Shown here piece by piece: positions 1 to 6,347 of a stretch of 12,539 bases of DNA. The notes under the pieces were generated by a model, which was given only the letters and a program-made list of their open reading frames with translations, was not told the origin of the DNA and did no database searches. The stretch's first letter is position 1, and each line of letters begins with the position of its first letter. Made by a program: the position numbers and the translations under genes. Origin of the DNA: Dethiobacter sp. (GTDB lineage: Bacteria; Bacillota_D; Dethiobacteria; Dethiobacterales; Dethiobacteraceae); assembly GCA_018333395.1 (NCBI GenBank), contig JAGXSQ010000040.1:1-12539 (forward strand), read 5' to 3'.

Positions 1-568
1 CCTCCGCCAGGTGCGTGGCCCCGCTGGCCGCCGCGGCGTCCAGGTTGCCGGCGAAATTAAGGCTCGTCGTGGCACTGGTCACCGTCTGACCAATCGGGAT
101 ATTGAGCGGCCCAAGTGGAGCAGTGGTGCTAATAGCGCCGCTGGCGTCAGCCGCCCACCCCAGCGGCTTGAAGCCATTGGCCGCGTTTGCCAGGTCCCCG
201 TCCGCTCCGACGGAAAAAGCGCCGTCTCTTGTAAAAGTCCTGCCGACACCGTCACTCATCACAAAAAATCCACTGCCCTGGATAGCCAGGTCGGTAGCGC
301 GCCCGGTGCTTTGCAGATTGCCCTGCGTATGGATCGTGTCGATAGCGCCGATACTCATCCCCAGGCCCACCTGCGCCGGGTTAATGCCGCCGCGCCCGAA
401 TTGCGGGGCGCTCGCTCCCCGGATGTTCTGGTTTAAGATATCCTGAAACCGCACCCTGCTTCCTTTAAAAGCAATCGTATTCACGTTGGCGATGTTATTG
501 CCCAACACGTCCATCTTCACCTGATGGTTGCGCAAGCCCGTCACCGCCGAGAATAAGGACCTTTGCAT
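1..568 (-). CDS. flgE: Flagellar hook protein FlgE, N-terminal part (gene runs off the window)
   Basis: FlgE polymerises into the hook, the flexible joint between rod and filament outside the cell. About 189 N-terminal residues are visible. They begin MQRSLFSAVTGLRNHQVKMD and continue with the rod/hook N-terminal signature NNIANVNTIAFKGSRVRFQD. After this come a Gly/Ala-rich stretch and DLAIQGSGFFVM, which is typical of the FlgE/F/G core. The ATG at 566-568 is preceded by AAGGAGGT (577-584) at good spacing, which fixes the start. The C-terminus lies outside the window. The 84-bp gap back to the upstream gene holds two short hairpins and an A8 run just before the ribosome binding site. The position at the end of the fliK-flgD-TIGR02530 string fits FlgE better than FlgG. 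Family assignment is firm; the full length is unknown. Confidence 0.95.
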   Translation of the reverse strand, partial: MQRSLFSAVTGLRNHQVKMDVLGNNIANVNTIAFKGSRVRFQDILNQNIRGASAPQFGRGGINPAQVGLGMSIGAIDTIHTQGNLQSTGRATDLAIQGSGFFVMSDGVGRTFTRDGAFSVGADGDLANAANGFKPLGWAADASGAISTTAPLGPLNIPIGQTVTSATTSLNFAGNLDAAAASGATHLAE

Positions 569-652
569 AAGAAATGACCTCCTTTTTTTTGGTAGCGAAG
601 CAGCCGCTTCTGTCGTTCCACGGCTCGTGGCTTCCTCAGAGAGGTCCGGCCA

Positions 653-1030
653 CTACCTGATAATTACCGCACTGTCAATATTGGTAAAAATATGCTCCCG
701 AAGCTCCTCTCCGTTCATGGCTGTAATAATCGTCTTGTTCCTGACGCTGGCTACCATCGCTACATCGTTGTACAGCAGCAACGACGAACGAACTCCTTTT
801 CTGTCCGCGCTGACCATGGCCGCATTGATTTTCGCCAGGTCGCCTTCCCCCAGCTCAATCCGGCGCGCCTGCATCCGCTGCAGCGCGTGCGCCGAAAATT
901 TCAGCTCCTGCTTCTGCAAAGTTTCCTGCCAGACCCGGGCAAAGTCGCCCTGCTGCTTTTGGCTGGCCGGAGCGGCCGCGGTCGTTGCCTGCTGAACAGG
1001 CTGGGTGGGACGTACCACGTTAAAATCCAT
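653..1030 (-). CDS. Conserved flagellar operon protein, TIGR02530 family (unknown role)
   Basis: This small protein of about 125 residues matches the family annotated only as 'flagellar operon protein' (TIGR02530), usually found between flgD and flgE in Bacillota. The N-terminal 40 residues are Gln/Ala/Pro-rich and probably disordered. The conserved part begins LKFSAHALQRMQARRIELGE and ends near NKTIITAMN, with the family's FSxHAxxRMxxR and KGxxSSLLLYND features. No signal peptide or membrane segment is seen, so it is probably cytoplasmic. I chose ATG at 1030 because AGGCGG lies 8 nt upstream; a GTG at 1039, three bases after the flgD stop, would add three residues. The conserved location suggests a role in hook assembly, perhaps with FlgD or FlgE, but that is inference. 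Confidence 0.88.
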   Translation of the reverse strand: MDFNVVRPTQPVQQATTAAAPASQKQQGDFARVWQETLQKQELKFSAHALQRMQARRIELGEGDLAKINAAMVSADRKGVRSSLLLYNDVAMVASVRNKTIITAMNGEELREHIFTNIDSAVIIR

Positions 1031-1042
1031 CGCCTTCACCGC

Positions 1043-1486
1043 CTATACCACACTTGGGTTTTGGTCCTCGCTGCCCTGAGCGGGAGCAATCTTTTGCACC
1101 GCCTCCAGTCCAAACCGCCGGCCATCCACCACCAGCCACGGCTTACCATCGCTGTACTCCACGGCCTGCACCCTGCCGCTCGTCTGTTGCCCGGTTTCCC
1201 CCCGTACCGTCACCCAGCGATCCAGCAGTGCGGGGGCCTGCGCTCCTGCCTGCAGATCCAGCAGCCTACCCAGCAACAGATTCAAGTTCTGCATCTGCTC
1301 CAGAGCGGTAAACTGCGCCATCTGCGCCACAAAGGCGCTGTTATCCTTCGGGTTCAGCGGGTCTTGGTTGCGCAACTGCGTAACCAAAAGTTTCAGGAAA
1401 GCGTCTTTTCCGAGCTCCTGCGCTGCTCCCGTCTTTCTGACTTCCGGAGCAGGCTGTCCTGTATTTACCGTGTTTATGGCGGTCAC
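1043..1486 (-). CDS. flgD: Flagellar hook assembly scaffold FlgD (short Bacillota form)
   Basis: FlgD caps the growing hook and guides FlgE polymerisation outside the cell, then leaves when the hook is complete. The 147-residue product carries the FlgD N-terminal signature: ELGKDAFLKLLVTQLRNQDP, followed by LNPKDNSAFVAQMAQFTALE. The C-terminal part is a single short beta-rich segment (WVTVRGETGQQTSGRVQAVE) instead of the longer FlgD Ig-like/tudor portion found in enterobacteria. This short length is usual for Bacillus-type FlgD, so it is not a truncation. The start is GTG at 1484-1486 with AGGAGG (1495-1500) 8 nt upstream. It lies 40 bp after fliK and 12 bp before the chosen start of the TIGR02530 gene. 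Confidence 0.95.
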   Translation of the reverse strand: MTAINTVNTGQPAPEVRKTGAAQELGKDAFLKLLVTQLRNQDPLNPKDNSAFVAQMAQFTALEQMQNLNLLLGRLLDLQAGAQAPALLDRWVTVRGETGQQTSGRVQAVEYSDGKPWLVVDGRRFGLEAVQKIAPAQGSEDQNPSVV

Positions 1487-1526
1487 CTATTTCCCCTCCT
1501 CGCGTTAATCTTCCTTCGTGATTGTA

Positions 1527-2792
1527 TCAGGCAAGAGCGTTCAGCATACCCGGTAGAACAGTCCCCTGTGGCCTGCTAAGCTCCTCACGGTGATCGGGGA
1601 CAAGTTTATCCTGTCTGCCGGGGGGCGCGCCGGTACCATCAGACCAGTCCCGACCACGCTGAAAGCCTTTTTCTTGCCCCACGCTGACCGTCAGTTCCAA
1701 AAGCTGAATCTGCTGCGCCTCCAACCGCTGTTTAAGCTGTCCGAGAGACGCCTCCAGTATTTCCCTGACCAAAACATTTTCCGCCACAATCCTGCCAGTC
1801 AGCCGTCCATCCTCCACCTGCAGCCTGATTTCTACCTCTCCCAGCGCTTCCGGTTTGAGCCGGATAAAAACTCTGGCCTCTCCCGACTCATTTCTTGAGA
1901 AAATCATCTTTTCCAGCACTTGCTCCACCACTGAGTGTCTCGCCAGCGGCAGCTTCTCCATCTGGGCGACAGACGTCTGCGGAAGCTCCCGGACCGGCCA
2001 AGCAAGTTTTTCCACTGCCTGTGGGCTGCTCTCCGCCAGCCTGGCCTCCGAGCTTTCCTGTTTCGGCCTGCTGACCGGCAGCGTTTCCGGTGCCAGCGCC
2101 GGCGCTATCTCAGCTTCTGCATAAAGCGGCGCTTCCGCCTTTACGGCCGCACTGTCGCCAAGCGTCTCTCCCTGACTCTGGAGGGGCAGCTGAAGCGCCT
2201 GATAGTGCTTGGCAGGAGCGGGGGGGGAAAGGCTTCCGTAAGACTGCTCTCCCTGTACCGCCGGCAAGGTTAGCGGCAGCGTTTCCGATGCCAGCACCGC
2301 AGCTATCTCAGCTTCTGCATAAAGCGGCGCTTCCGCCTTTACGGCCGCACCGTCGCCAAGCGTCTCTCCCTGACTCTGGAGGGGCAGCTGAAGCGCCTGA
2401 TAGTGCTTGGCAGGAGCGGGGGGGGAAAGGCTTCCGTAAGACTGCTCTCCCTGTACCACCGACAAGGTTAGCGGCAGCGTTTCCGGCTGATTCAGAGCAT
2501 TTACCACCACCGGCGGCTCTTCAAGCTTACCGGTAGCGGCTCCGTCTAGTGACGGCGGAACTACTAGCGCAAACGCGCCGGGAACAAGGGACGGCATCAC
2601 CACCGGTGCCTGCCCCGTCTCCTCTCCCACGGCAGCTTTTCCCTGACGCCGCGAGGAAGACAGCAGCGCCGCAAACATCCCTTCTAGGGGAAGCGAGCCT
2701 TTGTCAGGCAACTTTTTTACGGCCCCCGACTCAGGAACGTAGGTCTGCAAACACGTTCCTCCGCAAATAGGGCTGGGCATGGTTATCTCCAT
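1527..2792 (-). CDS. fliK: Flagellar hook-length control protein FliK with internal tandem duplication
   Basis: FliK is a secreted ruler that measures the hook and switches the export gate from hook to filament substrates. The 421-residue product has a low-complexity, Pro/Ala/Gln/Glu-rich N-terminal two thirds, as expected for the ruler part. A C-terminal Flg_hook domain follows (about residues 288-375), with the signature FIRLKPEALGEVEIRLQVED and a following amphipathic helix ending LLELTVSVGQ. Residues 104-169 and 170-235 are two near-identical 66-residue repeats, and a third copy begins at ETLP (236). The ATG at 2790-2792 is set by AAAGGAGGTG (2801-2810), 29 bp after fliJ. No ylxF/motE-like gene separates fliJ from fliK, unlike Bacillus subtilis. 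C8 runs on the coding strand occur once in each repeat. Confidence 0.95.
   Translation of the reverse strand: MEITMPSPICGGTCLQTYVPESGAVKKLPDKGSLPLEGMFAALLSSSRRQGKAAVGEETGQAPVVMPSLVPGAFALVVPPSLDGAATGKLEEPPVVVNALNQPETLPLTLSVVQGEQSYGSLSPPAPAKHYQALQLPLQSQGETLGDGAAVKAEAPLYAEAEIAAVLASETLPLTLPAVQGEQSYGSLSPPAPAKHYQALQLPLQSQGETLGDSAAVKAEAPLYAEAEIAPALAPETLPVSRPKQESSEARLAESSPQAVEKLAWPVRELPQTSVAQMEKLPLARHSVVEQVLEKMIFSRNESGEARVFIRLKPEALGEVEIRLQVEDGRLTGRIVAENVLVREILEASLGQLKQRLEAQQIQLLELTVSVGQEKGFQRGRDWSDGTGAPPGRQDKLVPDHREELSRPQGTVLPGMLNALA
2076..2486 (-). repeat. 198-bp direct tandem repeat inside fliK (two full copies plus a 14-15 bp third)
   Basis: Copies span 2076-2273 and 2274-2471, and the first bases of a third copy (cggcagcgtttccg) follow at 2472. 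By hand alignment the full copies differ at 7 of 198 positions, with an identical run of more than 100 bp in the middle. The period is 66 codons, so the frame is kept. Each copy encodes the ETLPLTL...VQGEQSYGSLSPP...LQSQGETLGD...APLYAEAEIA block. The near-identity implies a recent duplication or active homogenisation by unequal recombination. A read-collapse or misassembly error is also possible with a repeat of this size. Confidence 0.93.
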
Positions 2793-2821
2793 CTTTCATC
2801 ACCTCCTTTCGCTGCAACAGG

Positions 2822-3268
2822 CTAAAATTGTCTGCCGTATAAATAGACAAACCGCGCCGCCTCGTCGGTCAGCCGCTGTTCCACCGCCTCAGCCTCACGA
2901 CGGCAGCGGGCCACCTCCTTTTCCCGCAGCGTATCCATTACCTTGCGCTCCTGCAGCGCTTTTTCCGCCAAGCGCAACTGTTCTGCCAGGCGCTGTTCGC
3001 ATTGCGCCACCGCCTGCTGCTGCTCCCTGACGCGGGAGAACAGGCACGTTAGATAGTCAGCCGCCAAAAGCGCCCCCGGCACATCGACCTGGGACAACTG
3101 ACGCAGGGAATAATCGGCTTGCAGTTGTCCCAGGTATTCCTTCAGCCTGCCAAGTTCCCCTTTGGCCTCCGCCGCCTCGCGATAAGCCTGTCCCAGGCGG
3201 CAGTTTTGCTCTTCTTCTAACCGCAGCCGCCAGTCCAGCACTTTCTGCAGGCGAAACTTATACGCCAC
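2822..3268 (-). CDS. fliJ: Flagellar export chaperone/ATPase stalk protein FliJ
   Basis: FliJ is the coiled-coil central stalk of the FliI ATPase ring and helps recycle export chaperones. The 148-residue product is almost entirely charged, heptad-like helix. It starts with the family's characteristic YKFRLQKVLDWRLRLEEEQN and lacks signal peptide or membrane segments. The C-terminal half (LREKEVARCRREAEAVEQRL) is also predicted coiled coil. The GTG at 3266-3268 lies 6 bp after the fliI stop and has GGGGAG about 9 nt upstream, inside the end of fliI, which suggests translational coupling. Sequence conservation in this family is weak, so the call leans on the N-terminal motif, the length and the position between fliI and fliK, which agree well. 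Confidence 0.93.
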   Translation of the reverse strand: MAYKFRLQKVLDWRLRLEEEQNCRLGQAYREAAEAKGELGRLKEYLGQLQADYSLRQLSQVDVPGALLAADYLTCLFSRVREQQQAVAQCEQRLAEQLRLAEKALQERKVMDTLREKEVARCRREAEAVEQRLTDEAARFVYLYGRQF

Positions 3269-3274
3269 CCGGCA

Positions 3275-4591
3275 TCACTCCCCGCCCAAAAGTTCCTCCA
3301 TGCGAGCCGCCGTTTTGTCAAACGGTTCGCTCTCGTCCATTCCCTGTCTCAAAAAAATGTTGACGCGTTCAATCAGCCTTCTAGCCCGGTCCACGCGAGG
3401 GTTGCTCCCATCGACATAGGCTCCGATATTGATCAGGTCCTCCGCCTCCTGATACGCCGCTAGGCAGTCCCGGAGTGTTCCCGCCAGGCGCTGCTGTCTT
3501 TCCGTCACTAGGTCCGGCATCAGGCGGCTGACACTGCGCAAAACATCAAGCGCCGGAAAGTGGTTTTTGGCCGCCAAGTCCCTGGAAAGGACAATATGCC
3601 CGTCTAGGATACTGCGCACAGCGTCGGCCACCGGCTCGTTGAAGTCGTCGCCGTCCACCAGCACCGTGTAGAACCCGGTAATGGAGCCAGTCAGGGCAGT
3701 GCCGGCCCGCTCCAGCAACCGCGGCAACAGAGCAAATACGGAAGGCGTGTAGCCCTTGGTCGTAGGCGGCTCGCCAATGGCCAGCCCCACCTCTCGCTGC
3801 GCCATCGCCAGCCGCGTAACGGAGTCCATCATCAGCATAACTTTCTTCCCCTGGTCCCGGAAATACTCGGCAATAGCCGTAGCTGCCAGAGCGCCCTTTA
3901 TTCTAAGAAGCGGCGGCCTGTCCGAGGTAACAGCCACCACGACAGAGCGCGCCAATCCCTCCACTCCCAGATCTCGCTCGATAAAGTCCAATACTTCACG
4001 TCCTCGCTCACCAACCAGAGCGATAACATTCACATCCGCCTCGCTGTGGCGGGCAATCATCCCAAACAAAGTAGACTTGCCCACACCGCTGCCGGAAAAA
4101 ATCCCTATCCGCTGCCCCTCACCGCAGGTCAGCAGCGCGTCTATCGCCCTGATGCCGGTAGGAAGGACCTCTCTGATACGCTTCCGCTCCAAAGGGTTAG
4201 GAGGGTCGTTGTCTACCGGCCTTTCTTCAGCAACGTCCGGAACGCTCCCGTCCAGCGGCCTGCCAAGGCCATCGAGCACTTGCCCTAGGAGCCCTGCGCC
4301 GACAGGGACGCGGAGCGGTTTGCCCGTTGGCAAAACATGGCAGCCTGGTGCAATACCCCGCAGGTCGCCAAGCGGCATCATTAATAGCTGGGCGTCACGA
4401 AAGCCGACCACCTCCGCCTGCACCGGGCCCCCCCCCGTCTGCAGACAGACAAGACAGATTTCCCCAATGCACGCCTGCAGTCCCCGGACTTCCATGGTCA
4501 GTCCGATAACCTGCGTCACCCGGCCGACAGACCTGACCGGCGGAAATCTCCGCACCTTTTCAATGTAGGAGTCCAGGCACAGATCGTTCAC
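3275..4591 (-). CDS. fliI: Flagellum-specific export ATPase FliI
   Basis: FliI is the F1-beta-like hexameric ATPase that energises loading of substrates into the flagellar type III export gate at the inner face of the membrane. With the start used here the protein has 438 residues, the usual family length. It shows the P-loop GSGVGKST (167-174), the catalytic-Glu segment VGERGREV (E195), the Walker B strand VMLMMDSVTRLA (251-262) and the signature GEPPTTKGYTPSVFALLPRL. The start is GTG at 4591: its GTGA overlaps the fliH stop by 4 bp, and the protein then begins VNDLCLDSYIEKV. An upstream ATG at 4651 would add 20 residues inside fliH and is unlikely. A G9 run on the coding strand (4428-4436) encodes Gly-Gly in the N-terminal domain and could be slippage-prone. 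Confidence 0.97.
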   Translation of the reverse strand: MNDLCLDSYIEKVRRFPPVRSVGRVTQVIGLTMEVRGLQACIGEICLVCLQTGGGPVQAEVVGFRDAQLLMMPLGDLRGIAPGCHVLPTGKPLRVPVGAGLLGQVLDGLGRPLDGSVPDVAEERPVDNDPPNPLERKRIREVLPTGIRAIDALLTCGEGQRIGIFSGSGVGKSTLFGMIARHSEADVNVIALVGERGREVLDFIERDLGVEGLARSVVVAVTSDRPPLLRIKGALAATAIAEYFRDQGKKVMLMMDSVTRLAMAQREVGLAIGEPPTTKGYTPSVFALLPRLLERAGTALTGSITGFYTVLVDGDDFNEPVADAVRSILDGHIVLSRDLAAKNHFPALDVLRSVSRLMPDLVTERQQRLAGTLRDCLAAYQEAEDLINIGAYVDGSNPRVDRARRLIERVNIFLRQGMDESEPFDKTAARMEELLGGE

Positions 4592-5346
4592 TTTCCGTCT
4601 ACCCCGGTCAAAGTCTCGCGCAACTCCGCCAGCCGTTCCCCTAGCCGACATTCAAGCAGGGCGCCATCCGTTTCCACTAGGCAGTCACCTTGGGCCAGCG
4701 TCCTATCCCCCAGGAAGTCCAGGCTGGCACTTTCCCGCAAAACACTTTGCATCTCTCCGGAAAACGCCTGGCAGAGCGCCAAGTCCTCCGGATGAACCCG
4801 CACCAGAACGGCACCGTATCCGGAAGCATCCTGCAGCGCTTGGGTCACTATGGAAACTATCGTTTCCGGCGCCAGCGCGAGCTGTTTGCCAATCATTTGT
4901 TCCGCGATGGCCACTGACAGCCTCACCACTTCCGGTTCCACCCGGCCGAGCATCTCGCGGCGCAGGCTACTAGCCTCCTGCAGCAACTCTTCGGCCTCGC
5001 GGCGCAGCCTGCCGGCGTCCCGGCGCCCCTCTGCCAGTCCTTCCAGATAACCGGCCTCATAGCCCGTTTTCCGCGCCTGTTCCTCCAGGGAGATAATCTC
5101 CATCCTGGCAGCCTCCAGCTGCGCTTCCCGCTGCCTGAAGGCCTCCGCCACGATTTCCTCCCGCTTTCTTTCCGCTTCGGCCAGCAGCGCCTCCCTGCTG
5201 GCCGGCGGGTCAGCCACAGGCGACACCGACGCCCAGGCGAATCCGTCTCTTTCCGGCGAAAGAGACCCGCAGGAAGCTACCTGATAAACTGTGGGCGTCA
5301 GTATAATTTGGCGTGCCTTGATGACATTAGACAACAATGGCGTCAT
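4588..5346 (-). CDS. fliH: Flagellar assembly protein FliH (negative regulator/stator of FliI)
   Basis: FliH dimers bind FliI and anchor it to the export apparatus, restraining ATPase activity. The 252-residue protein begins MTPLLSNVIKARQIIL, resembling the SNxIK start of Bacillota FliH. A helical, charged region covers about residues 50-135 and includes the family's glycine ladder GYEAGYLEGLAEGRRDAG (G95, G99, G103, G107). The C-terminal domain (about 135-252) contains LSVAIAEQMIGKQLALAPET and VRVHPEDL, typical of FliH and ATP-synthase delta-like proteins. The ATG at 5344-5346 overlaps the end of fliG by 20 bp, and a purine-rich AAGAGGGGGGG sits directly upstream as a possible ribosome binding site. 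TTG codons at 5337 and 5334 are less likely alternative starts. The last 4 bp overlap the fliI start. Confidence 0.94.
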   Translation of the reverse strand: MTPLLSNVIKARQIILTPTVYQVASCGSLSPERDGFAWASVSPVADPPASREALLAEAERKREEIVAEAFRQREAQLEAARMEIISLEEQARKTGYEAGYLEGLAEGRRDAGRLRREAEELLQEASSLRREMLGRVEPEVVRLSVAIAEQMIGKQLALAPETIVSIVTQALQDASGYGAVLVRVHPEDLALCQAFSGEMQSVLRESASLDFLGDRTLAQGDCLVETDGALLECRLGERLAELRETLTGVDGK

Positions 5347-6334
5347 CCCCCCCTCTTACCAGGATAATCTCGCCGGTCTCATCCAGCCTGCGGATAATAG
5401 CCACGATACGCTGCTGCGCCTCTTCCACCTCACGCAAACGGACCGGACCCATAAACTCCAGGTCTTCGCGCAGCATCTCCGCGGCGCGCTTGGAAACGTT
5501 GCGGAACACACGCTCCTTGACTTCGTCGCTCGAACCCTTGAGGGCCAGCGACAGGTCCTTGGAGTCGACCTCCCGGATAATACGCTGAATAGAAGCGTTG
5601 TCCAGGGAATTGATGTCCTCGAAGATAAACATGCGCTTCCTGATTTCGTCAGCCAGTTTGGGGTCGCCTTTTTCCAGCTCCTCCAAGATCAGCTTTTCCG
5701 TGCCGCGGTCCACGTTGTTTAAGATGTCTACGAGCGACTGAATCCCACCGGCAGCGGCAAAATCATGCTGGACGACAGAAGAAAGCTTTTCCTTGAGAAC
5801 ATCTTCCACCACCTTCACCACATCAGGGGAAGCGCGGTCCATCAGCGCAATCCGTCTGGCGATATCTGCCTGCTGCTCGTCAGGCAGACTGGAAAGAATC
5901 TGGGAAGCCTGCTGGGCATCAAGATAGGCCAGAATCAGGGCGATGGTTTGCGGATGCTCCGGAGCAATCATATTGGTGAGCTGTTTGGGATCAGCCTTGC
6001 GCACAAACGTAAAAGGCCTGATTTGCGAAGCTTCCTTCAACTTTTTGATAATCTCGCCGGCCTTCGGGGCGCCAAGCGTCTGCTCCAGCAACGTCTTGGC
6101 GTACTCCAGACCGCCCTCCAGCATGTAGCGCTGCGCCTGGTTCAGAAGCAAAAACTCTTCCAGGACATCCTCTACTGTATCCCCCTCTACCTTGGTGGTA
6201 TTGGCAATTTCGAGCGAAATCCTCTCGACATCCGCTTCACTGAATTGCCGCAAAACCCGGGAAGACAAGACTGGACCCAGGGCCATCAACAGAATAGCCG
6301 TCTTTTTTACCCCGCTTACTTTACTGCGGGACAT
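5327..6334 (-). CDS. fliG: Flagellar motor switch protein FliG
   Basis: FliG forms the rotor ring on the cytoplasmic face of the MS ring. It receives torque from the stator and direction signals from FliM/FliN. The 335-residue product has all three domains: the FliF-binding N domain beginning VSGVKKTAILLMALGPVLSS, the middle domain with the FliM-binding EHPQ motif (126-129) in IAPEHPQTIALILAYLD, and the C domain with MFIF (235-238) and the charged torque helix segment DLSLALKGSSDEVKERVFRN. The chosen ATG at 6332-6334 has GAGGTGG overlapping the fliF stop, 13 bp away. A longer reading from 6370 would add 12 residues inside fliF and has no matching family sequence. No missing key residue was seen. 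Confidence 0.97.
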   Translation of the reverse strand: MSRSKVSGVKKTAILLMALGPVLSSRVLRQFSEADVERISLEIANTTKVEGDTVEDVLEEFLLLNQAQRYMLEGGLEYAKTLLEQTLGAPKAGEIIKKLKEASQIRPFTFVRKADPKQLTNMIAPEHPQTIALILAYLDAQQASQILSSLPDEQQADIARRIALMDRASPDVVKVVEDVLKEKLSSVVQHDFAAAGGIQSLVDILNNVDRGTEKLILEELEKGDPKLADEIRKRMFIFEDINSLDNASIQRIIREVDSKDLSLALKGSSDEVKERVFRNVSKRAAEMLREDLEFMGPVRLREVEEAQQRIVAIIRRLDETGEIILVRGGDDAIVV

Positions 6335-6347
6335 AACCCACGCCACC

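Noticed and set aside
692..1579. Long plus-strand open frame (295 codons) opposite the TIGR02530 gene and flgD
   Set aside because: It lies antisense to two well-recognised flagellar genes, is rich in His/Arg/Leu/Gln as expected from reverse reading of GC-rich codons, and shows no family motif.
3756..4568. Plus-strand open frame (270 codons) opposite fliI
   Set aside because: Antisense shadow of a highly conserved ATPase gene; Ser/Arg/Pro-rich composition, no recognisable domain.
4592..4651. Upstream ATG extension of fliI by 20 residues
   Set aside because: It would lie wholly inside fliH in another frame; the GTG at 4591 gives the standard length and a GTGA stop/start overlap.
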